From NCBI GenBank assembly GCA_964416065.1, contig CAYQCL010000030.1:1-25437 (forward strand): a DNA stretch of 25,437 nucleotides, written 5' to 3'. Origin of the DNA: Limiplasma sp964416065 (GTDB lineage: Bacteria; Bacillota; Clostridia; Christensenellales; Aristaeellaceae). Shown one piece after another: positions 7,664 through 14,999 of the stretch; positions within the stretch are counted from its first letter, which is position 1; each line of letters opens with the position of its first letter. A program made the position numbers and the translations under genes. The notes under the pieces were generated by a model, which made no database searches, was not told the DNA's origin, and worked only from the letters and a program-made list of their open reading frames with translations.

Positions 7664-8857
7664 ATGACGCTTACCGTTTCGCAGCTCAACGAGTACGTGA
7701 GGCGTTCGCTGGCTTCTGATCCGATGCTCAGAGGCATCTGCCTGACGGGTGAAATCAGCAATTTCAAGTGCCATGCCTCAGGCCATTGGTATTTTACGCT
7801 CAAGGACGAGAAGGCGGCGATTAACTGCGCGATGTTTCGGCAGGCGGCCTACGGTGTTTCGTTCAGACCGGAGAACGGACAGCGCGTCCGTGTCTTTGGC
7901 AGCGTGGGATTGTATGTCAAAACCGGGTCCTATCAGTTTTATGCGGATGCCATGGAGCCGGACGGCATAGGGGAATTGTACCTGCGCTTTGAGGCGTTAA
8001 AGTGCAGGCTAGCGCAGGAAGGTCTTTTTGACGCGGCGCTGAAGAAGCCGCTTCCTCTTATGCCAAGAGGCATTGGGATTATCACCAGCAAGACTGGCGC
8101 GGTCGTTCACGATATCGCGCGGATTGCATGGAGGCGCTTTCCGGCCATGCCGCTATATCTCTGCCCTGTCAAGGTGCAGGGGGAAGGAGCGGCGGGCGAA
8201 ATCGCCGCAGGGCTTCGTCTGATGGACAGGCTGCCCGAGGCCGAGGTTCTTATCGTGGGCCGCGGAGGCGGCAGCATGGAGGATTTATGGGCTTTTAACG
8301 AAGAGATGGTGGCACGTGCCATCGCAAGCTGTAAAACGCCCGTGATCAGCGCCGTTGGTCATGAAACGGACTTCACCATCGCGGACTTTGTGGCGGACGT
8401 CAGGGCGGCGACCCCCTCTGCGGCGGCGGAGCTGGCTGTGCCGGAGCGCGACGCGCTGCAAGCGAATGTCTCGCAGCTTGCGCTGGATGTCGAGCGCGTC
8501 TGTAGGCAGGCGTTGGAGCAAAAGTGGCTTGCCCTTCGCGCGGCGCAGGGTCATCTTGCCGCGGCTTCCCCCGCGCAGAAGCAGGAGCGGATGGCGGAAA
8601 CACTACGGAATTTGACCGTAAGGATGGACGGGGCTTTTTTACAGGAGCTTTCCGATAAGCGCCACCGGCTGGAGCGGGCCTCGCTCCGTATGCGTTCCAC
8701 CGGACCGATGGAAACCATGAGCCGTGGCTATGCCGTGGTTTTCAAGGACGGAAGGGCCGTTCGCGGAGTGGACGGGCTTTGCCCGGGCGATATGATCGAC
8801 ATTCGGATGACAGACGGACGCGCGCGGGCCACGGTTTCCAAGACTGAGAAAGGATGA
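7664..8857 (+). CDS. xseA: Exodeoxyribonuclease VII large subunit
   Basis: XseA is the catalytic subunit of exonuclease VII, which degrades single-stranded DNA and works with XseB. The N-terminal OB-fold (about 1-95) carries LTGEISNFKCHASGHWYFTLKD. The nuclease domain shows GIGIITSKTGAVVHDI, VGRGGGSMEDLWAFNEE and the SAVGHETDFTIADFVAD...ATPSAAAE block. A helical arm follows, and GYAVVF near the C-terminus is also typical. At 397 residues it is on the short side (Bacillus about 448), the shortening lying in the helical region. The ATG at 7664 gives MTLTVSQLNEYV, which fits the family; an in-frame TTG at 7655 overlaps the folD stop and is an alternative. No strong ribosome site is visible, so coupling to folD is likely. 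Confidence 0.96.
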   Translation: MTLTVSQLNEYVRRSLASDPMLRGICLTGEISNFKCHASGHWYFTLKDEKAAINCAMFRQAAYGVSFRPENGQRVRVFGSVGLYVKTGSYQFYADAMEPDGIGELYLRFEALKCRLAQEGLFDAALKKPLPLMPRGIGIITSKTGAVVHDIARIAWRRFPAMPLYLCPVKVQGEGAAGEIAAGLRLMDRLPEAEVLIVGRGGGSMEDLWAFNEEMVARAIASCKTPVISAVGHETDFTIADFVADVRAATPSAAAELAVPERDALQANVSQLALDVERVCRQALEQKWLALRAAQGHLAAASPAQKQERMAETLRNLTVRMDGAFLQELSDKRHRLERASLRMRSTGPMETMSRGYAVVFKDGRAVRGVDGLCPGDMIDIRMTDGRARATVSKTEKG

Positions 8858-8865
8858 TGAGCGCG

Positions 8866-9147
8866 ATGGCGGCAAGAAGTGCAAAGAAGGAGCTTACCTT
8901 TGAACAGGGGCTTGAACGTTTGGAGGGCATCGCCCAACAGATGGAACAAGGCCAGCTGCCGCTTGAGGAACTGTTAAAGCTCTATGAGGAAGGCGCAATG
9001 CTTTCCGAAAACCTGAGCAAAAAGCTGGACGCGGCAAAAGCGCACATGCAGGAGATACGCGTCGGTAAGGACGGTGTGCCGGAGATGGTTGAAACAGAGG
9101 TTGTGAGTCAGACGAGCATGCTAGATGGCATGGAAGAGGATTTGTGA
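8866..9147 (+). CDS. xseB: Exodeoxyribonuclease VII small subunit
   Basis: XseB binds the helical arm of XseA and controls exonuclease VII activity. The 93-residue protein shows the family core: LTFEQGLERLEGIAQQMEQG, LPLEELLKLYEEG and LSENLSKKLDAA, predicted to form a helical hairpin. Starts at 8854, 8857 and 8866 are in frame. I prefer 8866 because it leaves about eight residues before the conserved ELTFE, as in Bacillus XseB, and because AAAGG at 8849-8853 is too close to the earlier two. The earlier starts overlap the xseA stop and cannot be excluded. The stop overlaps the ispA start (TGATG). Confidence 0.93.
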   Translation: MAARSAKKELTFEQGLERLEGIAQQMEQGQLPLEELLKLYEEGAMLSENLSKKLDAAKAHMQEIRVGKDGVPEMVETEVVSQTSMLDGMEEDL

Positions 9148-10085
9148 TGGAAAAGCAGAGAAAAATGGAAACCTATCGGGAGGCGGTCGAAGCGGCTCTT
9201 CACGCGTTTCCGTTGCTTACCCAAGAGGATGAGACACCTGTTACGGAGCCTGAAAAGACCTTTCCGGATGAAGGTATGCCCCCGCAGCCGCTTCGCAGCG
9301 CGATGCGTTATAGCCTGCTTCTTCCGGGAAAGCGTATCCGTCCGGTTTTGCTGCTGGCCGCGTATCATCTGATCAGGGACGATTTTGAAAGTGTACTTCC
9401 TTTTGCGTGCGCTTTGGAGATGATCCACACCTATTCCCTTATTCATGATGATCTGCCGGCCATGGATAACGATGCCCTTCGCAGAGGTAAACCGACAAAT
9501 CATCGGGTATTCGGCGAGAACATGGCGATTTTGGCGGGCGACGGACTTTTGAACCTGGCCTATGAAACTATGCTGTCTTCAGCCTTTATGCAGACACATC
9601 CTTTTGAGGGGCTGCGCGCGGCGCGGGAGATCGCGGTTCGGGCCGGCGTCAGCGGTATGATCGCGGGCCAGACGCTGGACGTGAAGCTGGAAGGCCACGT
9701 TCCCACGCGGGAAAGCGTGCGCTACATTCATCTGCATAAGACGGCGGATCTGTTGACCGCGCCCATGACGGCGGGACTGATGCTCGTGGGCGCGAATGAA
9801 GAGCAGCTGGAAGCGGGACGCGCCTACGGACGCGGCTTGGGACTTGCGTTTCAGATTGAGGATGACCTCCTGGATTTGGAAGGCGATGTGAAGAAGCTAG
9901 GTAAGGAAACCGGCATGGACGCACAGAGGGGAAAGATGACGTGGCCAGCGGTATACGGCGTGGAACGATCCCATGAAGACGCGGAGAAGGCGGTTTCTTC
10001 GGCGATAGAGGCGATCGGCGCATTTGGGGAAAAAGCGGCGTTTTTGAGGGAAGTGGCCGCTCAAACGCTTGTGCGCAGCGCCTGA
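9147..10085 (+). CDS. ispA: Farnesyl diphosphate synthase, bacterial class II
   Basis: This prenyltransferase condenses IPP with DMAPP and GPP to make farnesyl diphosphate, precursor of undecaprenyl carriers and quinones. GKRIRP at 61-66 is the IPP-binding site. The first aspartate motif is HDDLPAMDND (Asp101, Asp102, with the two-residue insertion typical of bacterial FPP synthases), and the second is QIEDDLLD (Asp239, Asp240, Asp243). Tyr96, five residues before the first motif, is the usual chain-length gate and supports a C15 product. The protein has 312 residues, with about 15-20 extra residues near the N-terminus (the TQEDETPVTEPEKTFPDEG region). AGAGGA (9135-9140) precedes ATG 9147. 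In Bacillus dxs follows at this locus; here it does not. Confidence 0.94.
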   Translation: MEKQRKMETYREAVEAALHAFPLLTQEDETPVTEPEKTFPDEGMPPQPLRSAMRYSLLLPGKRIRPVLLLAAYHLIRDDFESVLPFACALEMIHTYSLIHDDLPAMDNDALRRGKPTNHRVFGENMAILAGDGLLNLAYETMLSSAFMQTHPFEGLRAAREIAVRAGVSGMIAGQTLDVKLEGHVPTRESVRYIHLHKTADLLTAPMTAGLMLVGANEEQLEAGRAYGRGLGLAFQIEDDLLDLEGDVKKLGKETGMDAQRGKMTWPAVYGVERSHEDAEKAVSSAIEAIGAFGEKAAFLREVAAQTLVRSA

Positions 10086-10129
10086 ATGATGTATCATAAA
10101 TGAAATGTCCGTAGGGGAGGTGAGAGCCG

Positions 10130-10600
10130 TTGCATAGCGTTTTGGAGGTCTTTGGTAATCATGTGCTCATCGCGGCTTTGATCGGCTGGTTTGTTGCGCA
10201 GGGGCTTAAGATACCCATCTATTTTCTTGTAGAGCACAAGTGGGATCTGCATCGCTTTTATGGGTCGGGCGGTATGCCGAGCTCCCATACCGCGATGGTC
10301 GTCTCTGCCGCGATCATGACGGGCGCGATCTCTGGCTTTGATTCCGCAGGCTTCGGAATCGCGGTGGTTCTGGCCTCAATCGTGATGTATGACGCGACCG
10401 GCGTCAGGCGAGAAACGGGCAAGCAGGCGACCGTTATCAATCAGATTCTTCAGGACGTCCTTATCAATGGCAAGCCGATCTCGGATGAGGAGCTGAAGGA
10501 GTTGGTTGGACACAAGCCCATCGAGGTTGCCGGGGGAGCGATGGTCGGGCTTGCGGTATCCGGCGTCTATATTTTGTTTCTCAATGGGATATTGAATTAG
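10130..10600 (+). CDS. Divergent PAP2 family (DUF212, YuiD-like) membrane protein
   Basis: This 156-residue integral membrane protein belongs to the divergent PAP2 (acid phosphatase/vanadium haloperoxidase-related, DUF212) family. The signature GSGGMPSSHTAMV (about residues 45-57) keeps the PSSH motif, and MYDATGVRRETGKQA near residues 86-100 holds conserved basic residues. Hydrophobic helices lie at about 10-33, 55-85 and 135-155. It starts with TTG at 10130, chosen because AGGGGAGGTGA (10113-10123) gives ideal spacing and the next in-frame ATG would cut into the conserved motif. The substrate is unknown; a lipid or prenyl phosphate is a reasonable guess from the fold and from ispA 44 bases upstream. 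Confidence 0.85.
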   Translation: MHSVLEVFGNHVLIAALIGWFVAQGLKIPIYFLVEHKWDLHRFYGSGGMPSSHTAMVVSAAIMTGAISGFDSAGFGIAVVLASIVMYDATGVRRETGKQATVINQILQDVLINGKPISDEELKELVGHKPIEVAGGAMVGLAVSGVYILFLNGILN

Positions 10601-10615
10601 ATGGGAGGGCTTTCT

Positions 10616-11146
10616 ATGGATCATTTTATGGAAGAGGTTGTCGTACGCCGCAAAAGGGGACTAAATGATCTGATGTTTGTTTTGGCAAATATCCTCATGG
10701 TTATCACAGCCATTTTGGGGGTCATGTCGTTTCAAATGATGTTCATGCAGTTCAGCGTATACATCCTGATCGAAACGCTTATTTTTCTGGGCATTGCGGT
10801 GCTTCTCTTTTTGCGCAGGGACAGGCTTCGCACGGAATATGAGTATACCTTTACCAATGGCGATTTGGATTTTGCGCAGGTTTTTAACAACCAGAAGCGC
10901 AAGACGCTCGGCACCATGCGTGTGAAGAATGTCGAGGCCTTCGGCCCGGTTGATTCCAATGGCTTCCGCAAGCTCATCAATATGCCTGGACTTAAACGCC
11001 GCAACTGGTTCTTGAATCGCGACGCGAAGCTGTACTATTTTTATTATCAAAAAGAAAGCGCCAAGAATATTATTATTCTCGAACCCTCCGAAGAGCTGGT
11101 TGAGATGATTCGCAAATATCTGCCGCATGGCGCGTATCAGGAGTAA
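10616..11146 (+). CDS. Small membrane protein of unknown function (possibly DUF6106)
   Basis: The 176-residue protein has two hydrophobic helices (about 17-39 and 45-67) after a short basic N-terminus (RRKRG), then a soluble C-terminal region of roughly 100 residues. That part shows DRLRTEYEYTFTNGDLDFAQVFNNQKRK and IIILEPSEELVEMIRKYLP, reminiscent of a membrane-attached PH-like or beta-sandwich domain. I believe it fits the clostridial DUF6106 group, but that is from memory. ATG 10616 was chosen over ATG 10601 because GGGAGGG at 10603-10609 lies between them. It sits between the divergent PAP2 gene and the cysteine desulfurase, with 15 and 8 bases of spacing. No function can be given. Confidence 0.8.
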   Translation: MDHFMEEVVVRRKRGLNDLMFVLANILMVITAILGVMSFQMMFMQFSVYILIETLIFLGIAVLLFLRRDRLRTEYEYTFTNGDLDFAQVFNNQKRKTLGTMRVKNVEAFGPVDSNGFRKLINMPGLKRRNWFLNRDAKLYYFYYQKESAKNIIILEPSEELVEMIRKYLPHGAYQE

Positions 11147-11154
11147 ATCGGGAC

Positions 11155-12309
11155 ATGCAGGTATATTTGGATAACAGTGCCACAACAAGGCCATGTGAGG
11201 CTGCCATCGCGGCGGTCGAGGTCAGCATGCGGGTGGCGTATTATAATCCGTCGGCGCTTTATACGCCCGCTATGCATGCGGAGCAGGCCCTTGCGCGGGC
11301 ACGAAGGGCGATCGCTGAAACCCTCCATGCCAATGAAAAGAACGTTTACTTTACTTCCGGCGGCACGGAAAGCGACAACCTTGCCATCTGGGGCTATCTT
11401 CAGGGGCAGCGCGAGGCAGGAGATGTGCTTTATACGGCGGCGGAGCACACGGCTGTAAAAAACGCGTGCCTCGAAGCAGAAGAACGGTTTGGCAGTCACG
11501 CGCGGGAAATCCCGCTGAAAAGGAACGGCAGCGTAGATCTCGATGCGCTTAGTGAGATGCTTGGGCCGAAAACGCAGCTGATCTGCGTTATGCAGGTGTG
11601 CAATGAGACAGGCGTAATCATGCCGCTTGAGGAAATATGCGTTCTTCGCGACCGATACGCACCCCAGACGGCGATCCATGTAGATGGCGTCCAGGGCTAT
11701 CTGCGCGTACCGCTTTCATTTCAGAAGCTGAACGTCCAGTCCTATGCGATTAGCGGTCATAAGATTCAAGCGCCAAAGGGTGTTGGAGCATTGGTTGTGC
11801 GCGAGGGACACCGGATCAAGCCGCAGTTGGCGGGCGGCGGACAGCAGAACGGTATGCGAAGCGGTACGGAAAACACCTGCGGGATCGCGGGCCTTCTCGC
11901 CGCCGTTACGGCCTATCCGGCCGATGCCATGGAGCGTATGCGGGCCTTAAAGCGCCAGCTTGTGGACGAGCTTTTACGGGCGCTTCCCGAAACAACGGTG
12001 TTGGGGCTTGACGCTGATGATCCGATGAGCGCGGGACATATTCTGAATGTGGCATTCCCGCCGGTGCGCGCCGAGACGCTTCTGCATGCGCTTGAGGCGG
12101 ATGGCATCTGTGTGGGTACAGGATCGGCGTGCTCCTCTAAGAAGGGAAAACGATCGAGCGTGCTTACCGCCATGAAGGCCGCTCCCTCGGTGATGGATGG
12201 GGCCATTCGGATAAGCCTCTGTCCGGACAATACCGAAGAGGAGATGCGCTACACGGCGGAAAAAGTGATTGAAAAGGTGGGCATGTTGCGGCGCTTTACG
12301 CGCCGTTAG
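11155..12309 (+). CDS. Cysteine desulfurase, NifS/IscS family
   Basis: This PLP enzyme removes sulfur from cysteine and forms a persulfide for transfer. The 384-residue protein starts with YLDNSATT. PLP-binding residues are seen in SGGTESDN (68-75), EHTAVKN (His98), HVDGVQ (Asp177) and SGHK (Lys203, the Schiff-base lysine). The catalytic cysteine is Cys326 in GTGSACSSKKG, within a loop of class I length. It is followed 19 bases later by thiI, so it is most likely the dedicated sulfur donor for s4U formation and possibly thiazole synthesis, as described for the Bacillus nifZ-thiI pair. A role in Fe-S assembly is less likely because no iscU or sufU gene lies beside it. AGGAG at 11139-11143 supports ATG 11155. 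Confidence 0.93.
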   Translation: MQVYLDNSATTRPCEAAIAAVEVSMRVAYYNPSALYTPAMHAEQALARARRAIAETLHANEKNVYFTSGGTESDNLAIWGYLQGQREAGDVLYTAAEHTAVKNACLEAEERFGSHAREIPLKRNGSVDLDALSEMLGPKTQLICVMQVCNETGVIMPLEEICVLRDRYAPQTAIHVDGVQGYLRVPLSFQKLNVQSYAISGHKIQAPKGVGALVVREGHRIKPQLAGGGQQNGMRSGTENTCGIAGLLAAVTAYPADAMERMRALKRQLVDELLRALPETTVLGLDADDPMSAGHILNVAFPPVRAETLLHALEADGICVGTGSACSSKKGKRSSVLTAMKAAPSVMDGAIRISLCPDNTEEEMRYTAEKVIEKVGMLRRFTRR

Positions 12310-12328
12310 GCTCAAAGGAGGAACTTTC

Positions 12329-13474
12329 TTGCGAGAGGTACTTCAGGTTCGATTTGGAGAAATCTTTTTAAAGGGGCTGAATCGTCCCCAATTTCTGCGG
12401 ATGCTGGTCGGGCGAGTGAGAAACGCTGTGCAACCGATAAACGGACACGTGTGGCTAAACGATAGCCGCGTCTATGTCAGCGACGCAAGCGATATGGAGG
12501 AAGCCATCCGCCGCGTTACAAAGGTGTTTGGCGTACACAGCGTTTGCCGCGCGATCGAAATGGAGAAGGGTGATTTTGAGGCGATTTGCGCGAAGGCAAC
12601 AGAGATGCTTAAGGAGCATAAAGGAAGCTTCAAGGTCAATGCGCGCCGTAGCGATAAGAGCTATCCGATGGACTCTCCGACCATCAATATGGAAATGGGT
12701 GCTTATATTCTCCAACACCGTCCCGATCTTCGGGTAGACGTTAAGCATCCTGACGTAGTGCTGTCGGTAGAAATTCGTGATATGGCCTATCTTTATACGC
12801 ACCCCATTCCTGCGGTAGGCGGCATGCCCGTTGGCTCCAACGGCATGGCGACGCTGCTTCTTTCTGGTGGGATTGACAGCCCCGTCGCGGGGTGGATGAT
12901 CGCCAAACGCGGTGTGAGCGTGAACGCGGTTCATTTCTATTCCTTTCCCTATACCAGTGAGCGGGCAAAGGAGAAGGTGCTTGATCTGGCACGGATTTTG
13001 AGCGAAAGCCTCTGCGGCGTCAGGGTGCATGTCGTGCCCTTTACTGATATCCAAATGCAGATCCATGAGAAATGCCATGAGGATTATACGACCATCATCA
13101 TGCGTCGATACATGATGCGCATTGCCAATGCCATTGCCAGGAAGGAACATTCACAGGCCCTGATTACAGGCGAGAGCATCGGTCAGGTGGCAAGTCAGAC
13201 CATGCACGCGCTGAGCTGTACCGATGCGGTGGCCGATATGCCGGTCTTCCGCCCACTGATTGGCTTTGATAAATCCGAGATTATCTCGATCGCGGAAAAG
13301 ATCGGAACCTATGAAACCTCATCCCTTCCGTTTGAGGATTGCTGCACGGTATTCACACCGCGTCATCCGGCCACGCGCCCTAAGATGGAGATCATCCTGG
13401 AAGGCGAAAGCAAGCTTGACGGCGACGCGCTCATCGCCGCCGCTTTGGAGAATACGGAGATCTTTGAGCTCTGA
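12329..13474 (+). CDS. thiI: tRNA 4-thiouridine synthetase ThiI (no rhodanese domain)
   Basis: ThiI adenylates U8 of tRNA and inserts sulfur to make 4-thiouridine. It has an N-terminal ferredoxin-like region and THUMP domain (about 1-165) and a PP-loop ATP pyrophosphatase domain with LLLSGGIDSPVAG (SGGIDS at 179-184), HFYSFPYTSERAK, ITGESIGQVASQT and RPLIGFDKSEI. Cys338/Cys339 in LPFEDCC align with the conserved catalytic cysteine. The protein ends at 381 residues, so the C-terminal rhodanese domain of the E. coli enzyme is absent, as in Bacillus. The start is TTG 12329, fixed by AAAGGAGGA (12314-12322) with 7 bases of spacing; an upstream in-frame ATG (12269) lies inside the desulfurase gene. 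The stop is 3 bases from the stop of the opposing bofA-like gene. Confidence 0.95.
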   Translation: MREVLQVRFGEIFLKGLNRPQFLRMLVGRVRNAVQPINGHVWLNDSRVYVSDASDMEEAIRRVTKVFGVHSVCRAIEMEKGDFEAICAKATEMLKEHKGSFKVNARRSDKSYPMDSPTINMEMGAYILQHRPDLRVDVKHPDVVLSVEIRDMAYLYTHPIPAVGGMPVGSNGMATLLLSGGIDSPVAGWMIAKRGVSVNAVHFYSFPYTSERAKEKVLDLARILSESLCGVRVHVVPFTDIQMQIHEKCHEDYTTIIMRRYMMRIANAIARKEHSQALITGESIGQVASQTMHALSCTDAVADMPVFRPLIGFDKSEIISIAEKIGTYETSSLPFEDCCTVFTPRHPATRPKMEIILEGESKLDGDALIAAALENTEIFEL

Positions 13475-13477
13475 GAC

Positions 13478-13741
13478 CTAAGGCCACAGGGCCACAAACG
13501 CCGATAGTGCCGCTCCCGGAATGCCCAGATAGCCTGCGAAAAGCGCGCTAACCGGCCCCTGCGGTCCGGAAAGACCAAAGAGGCCCAACGCCAACGCGGA
13601 CAAATAGCATAAAATCATTCCGCAGCAGGTACGTTCGATCACACGCATCATTCCTTTGCGCGGTGTGGAATGCATGCACAAAAACCAACTGAGACCGATG
13701 AATATGCCAAATAGCGCAATGATTGAAAGACGCTCTGCCAT
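13478..13741 (-). CDS. BofA-like membrane protein (pro-sigma-K processing inhibitor family)
   Basis: The 87-residue protein has hydrophobic helices at about 5-22 and 40-57 and a third, glycine-rich C-terminal segment. The ending GPVSALFAGYLGIPGAALSAFVAL matches the BofA C-terminal signature, in which a hydrophobic run is followed by GxLGIPG. In Bacillus, BofA holds the SpoIVFB protease inactive in the forespore membrane until sigma-K is needed. The asparagine often seen before this motif is replaced (GPQGPVSA), so a BofA-family member with another job is possible. ATG at 13741 is preceded on the minus strand by AGGGAG at about 9 bases. An earlier in-frame start at 13801 would add 20 hydrophilic residues and lacks a ribosome site. 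It is convergent with thiI and divergent from cggR. Confidence 0.7.
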   Translation of the reverse strand: MAERLSIIALFGIFIGLSWFLCMHSTPRKGMMRVIERTCCGMILCYLSALALGLFGLSGPQGPVSALFAGYLGIPGAALSAFVALWP

Positions 13742-13825
13742 CAAGCTCAACTCCCTGATATATCCTATGCGGGGATGGAAAAAGGGAGAACCTCCAGTCA
13801 TTGTGAAGAATTTATCAAAAAAGGG

Positions 13826-13854
13826 TTGCCACTGTTGTGGAAATGGGGTATAAT
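13826..13854 (+). promoter_or_regulatory. Sigma-A promoter of cggR-pgk-tpiA-gpmI
   Basis: The -35 TTGCCA (13826-13831) and a perfect -10 TATAAT (13849-13854) are separated by 17 bases. A CggR-type operator begins 7 bases after the -10 box, so the repressor would cover the start site and early transcribed region. Confidence 0.88.
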
Positions 13855-13860
13855 GATCTG

Positions 13861-13895
13861 CGGGATAAATTTTGTCATGTGGGACGAAAAATGCC
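13861..13895 (+). promoter_or_regulatory. Predicted CggR double operator
   Basis: Two direct repeats are visible: CGGGAT-N6-TGTC at 13861-13876 and TGGGAC-N6-TGCC at 13880-13895, with a period of 19 bases. The known Bacillus subtilis CggR operator is CGGGAC-N6-TGTC repeated with N4 between copies (period 20), so the match is close, with one base less between the copies. It sits just downstream of the promoter and upstream of the cggR ribosome site, as expected for autoregulation relieved by fructose-1,6-bisphosphate. Confidence 0.8.
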
Positions 13896-13913
13896 CCGAT
13901 GGGAAGGTTAGCA

Positions 13914-14933
13914 ATGCAGGATGCCTATTTCACTCTGATTGAACGGCTAGCGCCGGATCTGGCGCAGGAGATCGAACGGCGAGCGTTGGTGCTGGAACGC
14001 ATCGGCGCGCTTCAGCCGGTGGGCAGACGACAGCTGGCCGCGCGGCTGAACCTGCCGGAGCGGGAAATCCGCACGGTTGCGACCTTACTGAAGGAGCATG
14101 GCTTGGTTTCGCTGGATGCGGCCGGTATGAGCTTGACGTCGGCGGCGTCGGACATACTGCCCATGGCCAGGCTGTTCAGCCGTGATTTGCGCGGGCTTAC
14201 AAAGCTGGAAACGGCGTTGGCGTCATATCTGGAGGTTGATAAGGTCTGTGTGGTTGCGGGAAACGCGGATGAGGATTCGCATGTTCTACATGAAGTGGGC
14301 CGCAGCGCCGCAAACCGGCTGCGTGGCTTTCTGCAAAGCGGCTCTACACTGGCGGTTACCGGCGGTTCGACCATTCGTGAGGTCGCATTCTCTCTCTCTC
14401 AGAGCGCGGCAATGAATGTGATGGTCGTGCCGGCCAGGGGCGGCATTGGAAAGTCGCTGGAAATGCAGGCGAACACCTTGGCCTGTGAGATTGCCAAACG
14501 GTTGGGAGGACACCATCGCATGATGCATCTGCCAGATCACCTGGATGAGCAGGCGCTTCATGAGCTCCGCAAGCTCAGCGAGATCGACGAAACGCTTGCG
14601 TTGCTCGAACGCGCGGATGTTGTGCTGCACGGTATCGGGCGAGCGGACAAGATGGCGCAGGAACGCCAGCTTCCAGCCGCCACCGAAACGGAGATTCTGC
14701 GCAAAGGCGCCGTGGCCGAGGCCTATGGCTGCTATTTTGACAGGAAGGGCAAACTCGTGTATGCCGCCTCGACGGTTGCGCACAATTTGGGAGCGCTTAA
14801 GCCTCAATGCTCGCTGATCGCGGTAGCGGCAGGAGCGTTGAAGGCGGACGCGATTGTCGCTGTGATGCGAAATCGCCATCATGCCATGCTTGTAACCGAT
14901 GAAGGCGCGGCTAAGGCCATTTTAGGCCAATAA
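13914..14933 (+). CDS. cggR: Central glycolytic genes regulator CggR (SorC family)
   Basis: CggR represses lower-glycolysis genes and is released by fructose-1,6-bisphosphate. The 339 residues equal the Bacillus protein in length. Residues about 1-80 hold the helix-turn-helix region (RRQLAARLNLPEREIRTVATLLKEHGLV), and about 90-339 the SorC-type sugar-binding domain, including TGGSTIREVA, VPARGGIGKSLEMQANTLA and VLHGIGRADKMA. ATG 13914 follows GGGAAGG (13901-13907) by 6 bases; two in-frame upstream starts fall in the operator region and were rejected. The gene is followed by pgk after 66 bases, not by gapA as in Bacillus. The upstream double operator supports the assignment independently. Confidence 0.92.
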   Translation: MQDAYFTLIERLAPDLAQEIERRALVLERIGALQPVGRRQLAARLNLPEREIRTVATLLKEHGLVSLDAAGMSLTSAASDILPMARLFSRDLRGLTKLETALASYLEVDKVCVVAGNADEDSHVLHEVGRSAANRLRGFLQSGSTLAVTGGSTIREVAFSLSQSAAMNVMVVPARGGIGKSLEMQANTLACEIAKRLGGHHRMMHLPDHLDEQALHELRKLSEIDETLALLERADVVLHGIGRADKMAQERQLPAATETEILRKGAVAEAYGCYFDRKGKLVYAASTVAHNLGALKPQCSLIAVAAGALKADAIVAVMRNRHHAMLVTDEGAAKAILGQ

Positions 14934-14999
14934 ATTTGCTTGCTGCCCTGAGGGGTTTGCAATAATATAAGATAGCGAACGACGCAAGGAGTGTGTACC

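Noticed and set aside
13656..13853. A 65-codon plus-strand open frame over the bofA-like start and the cggR promoter
   Set aside because: It overlaps a strong promoter and the better supported minus-strand BofA-like gene, and has no ribosome site.
14936..14971. Internal promoter before pgk (TTGCTT with AATAAT or TATAAG)
   Set aside because: The spacing is 19 bases or more for any usable pair, and the boxes match poorly.
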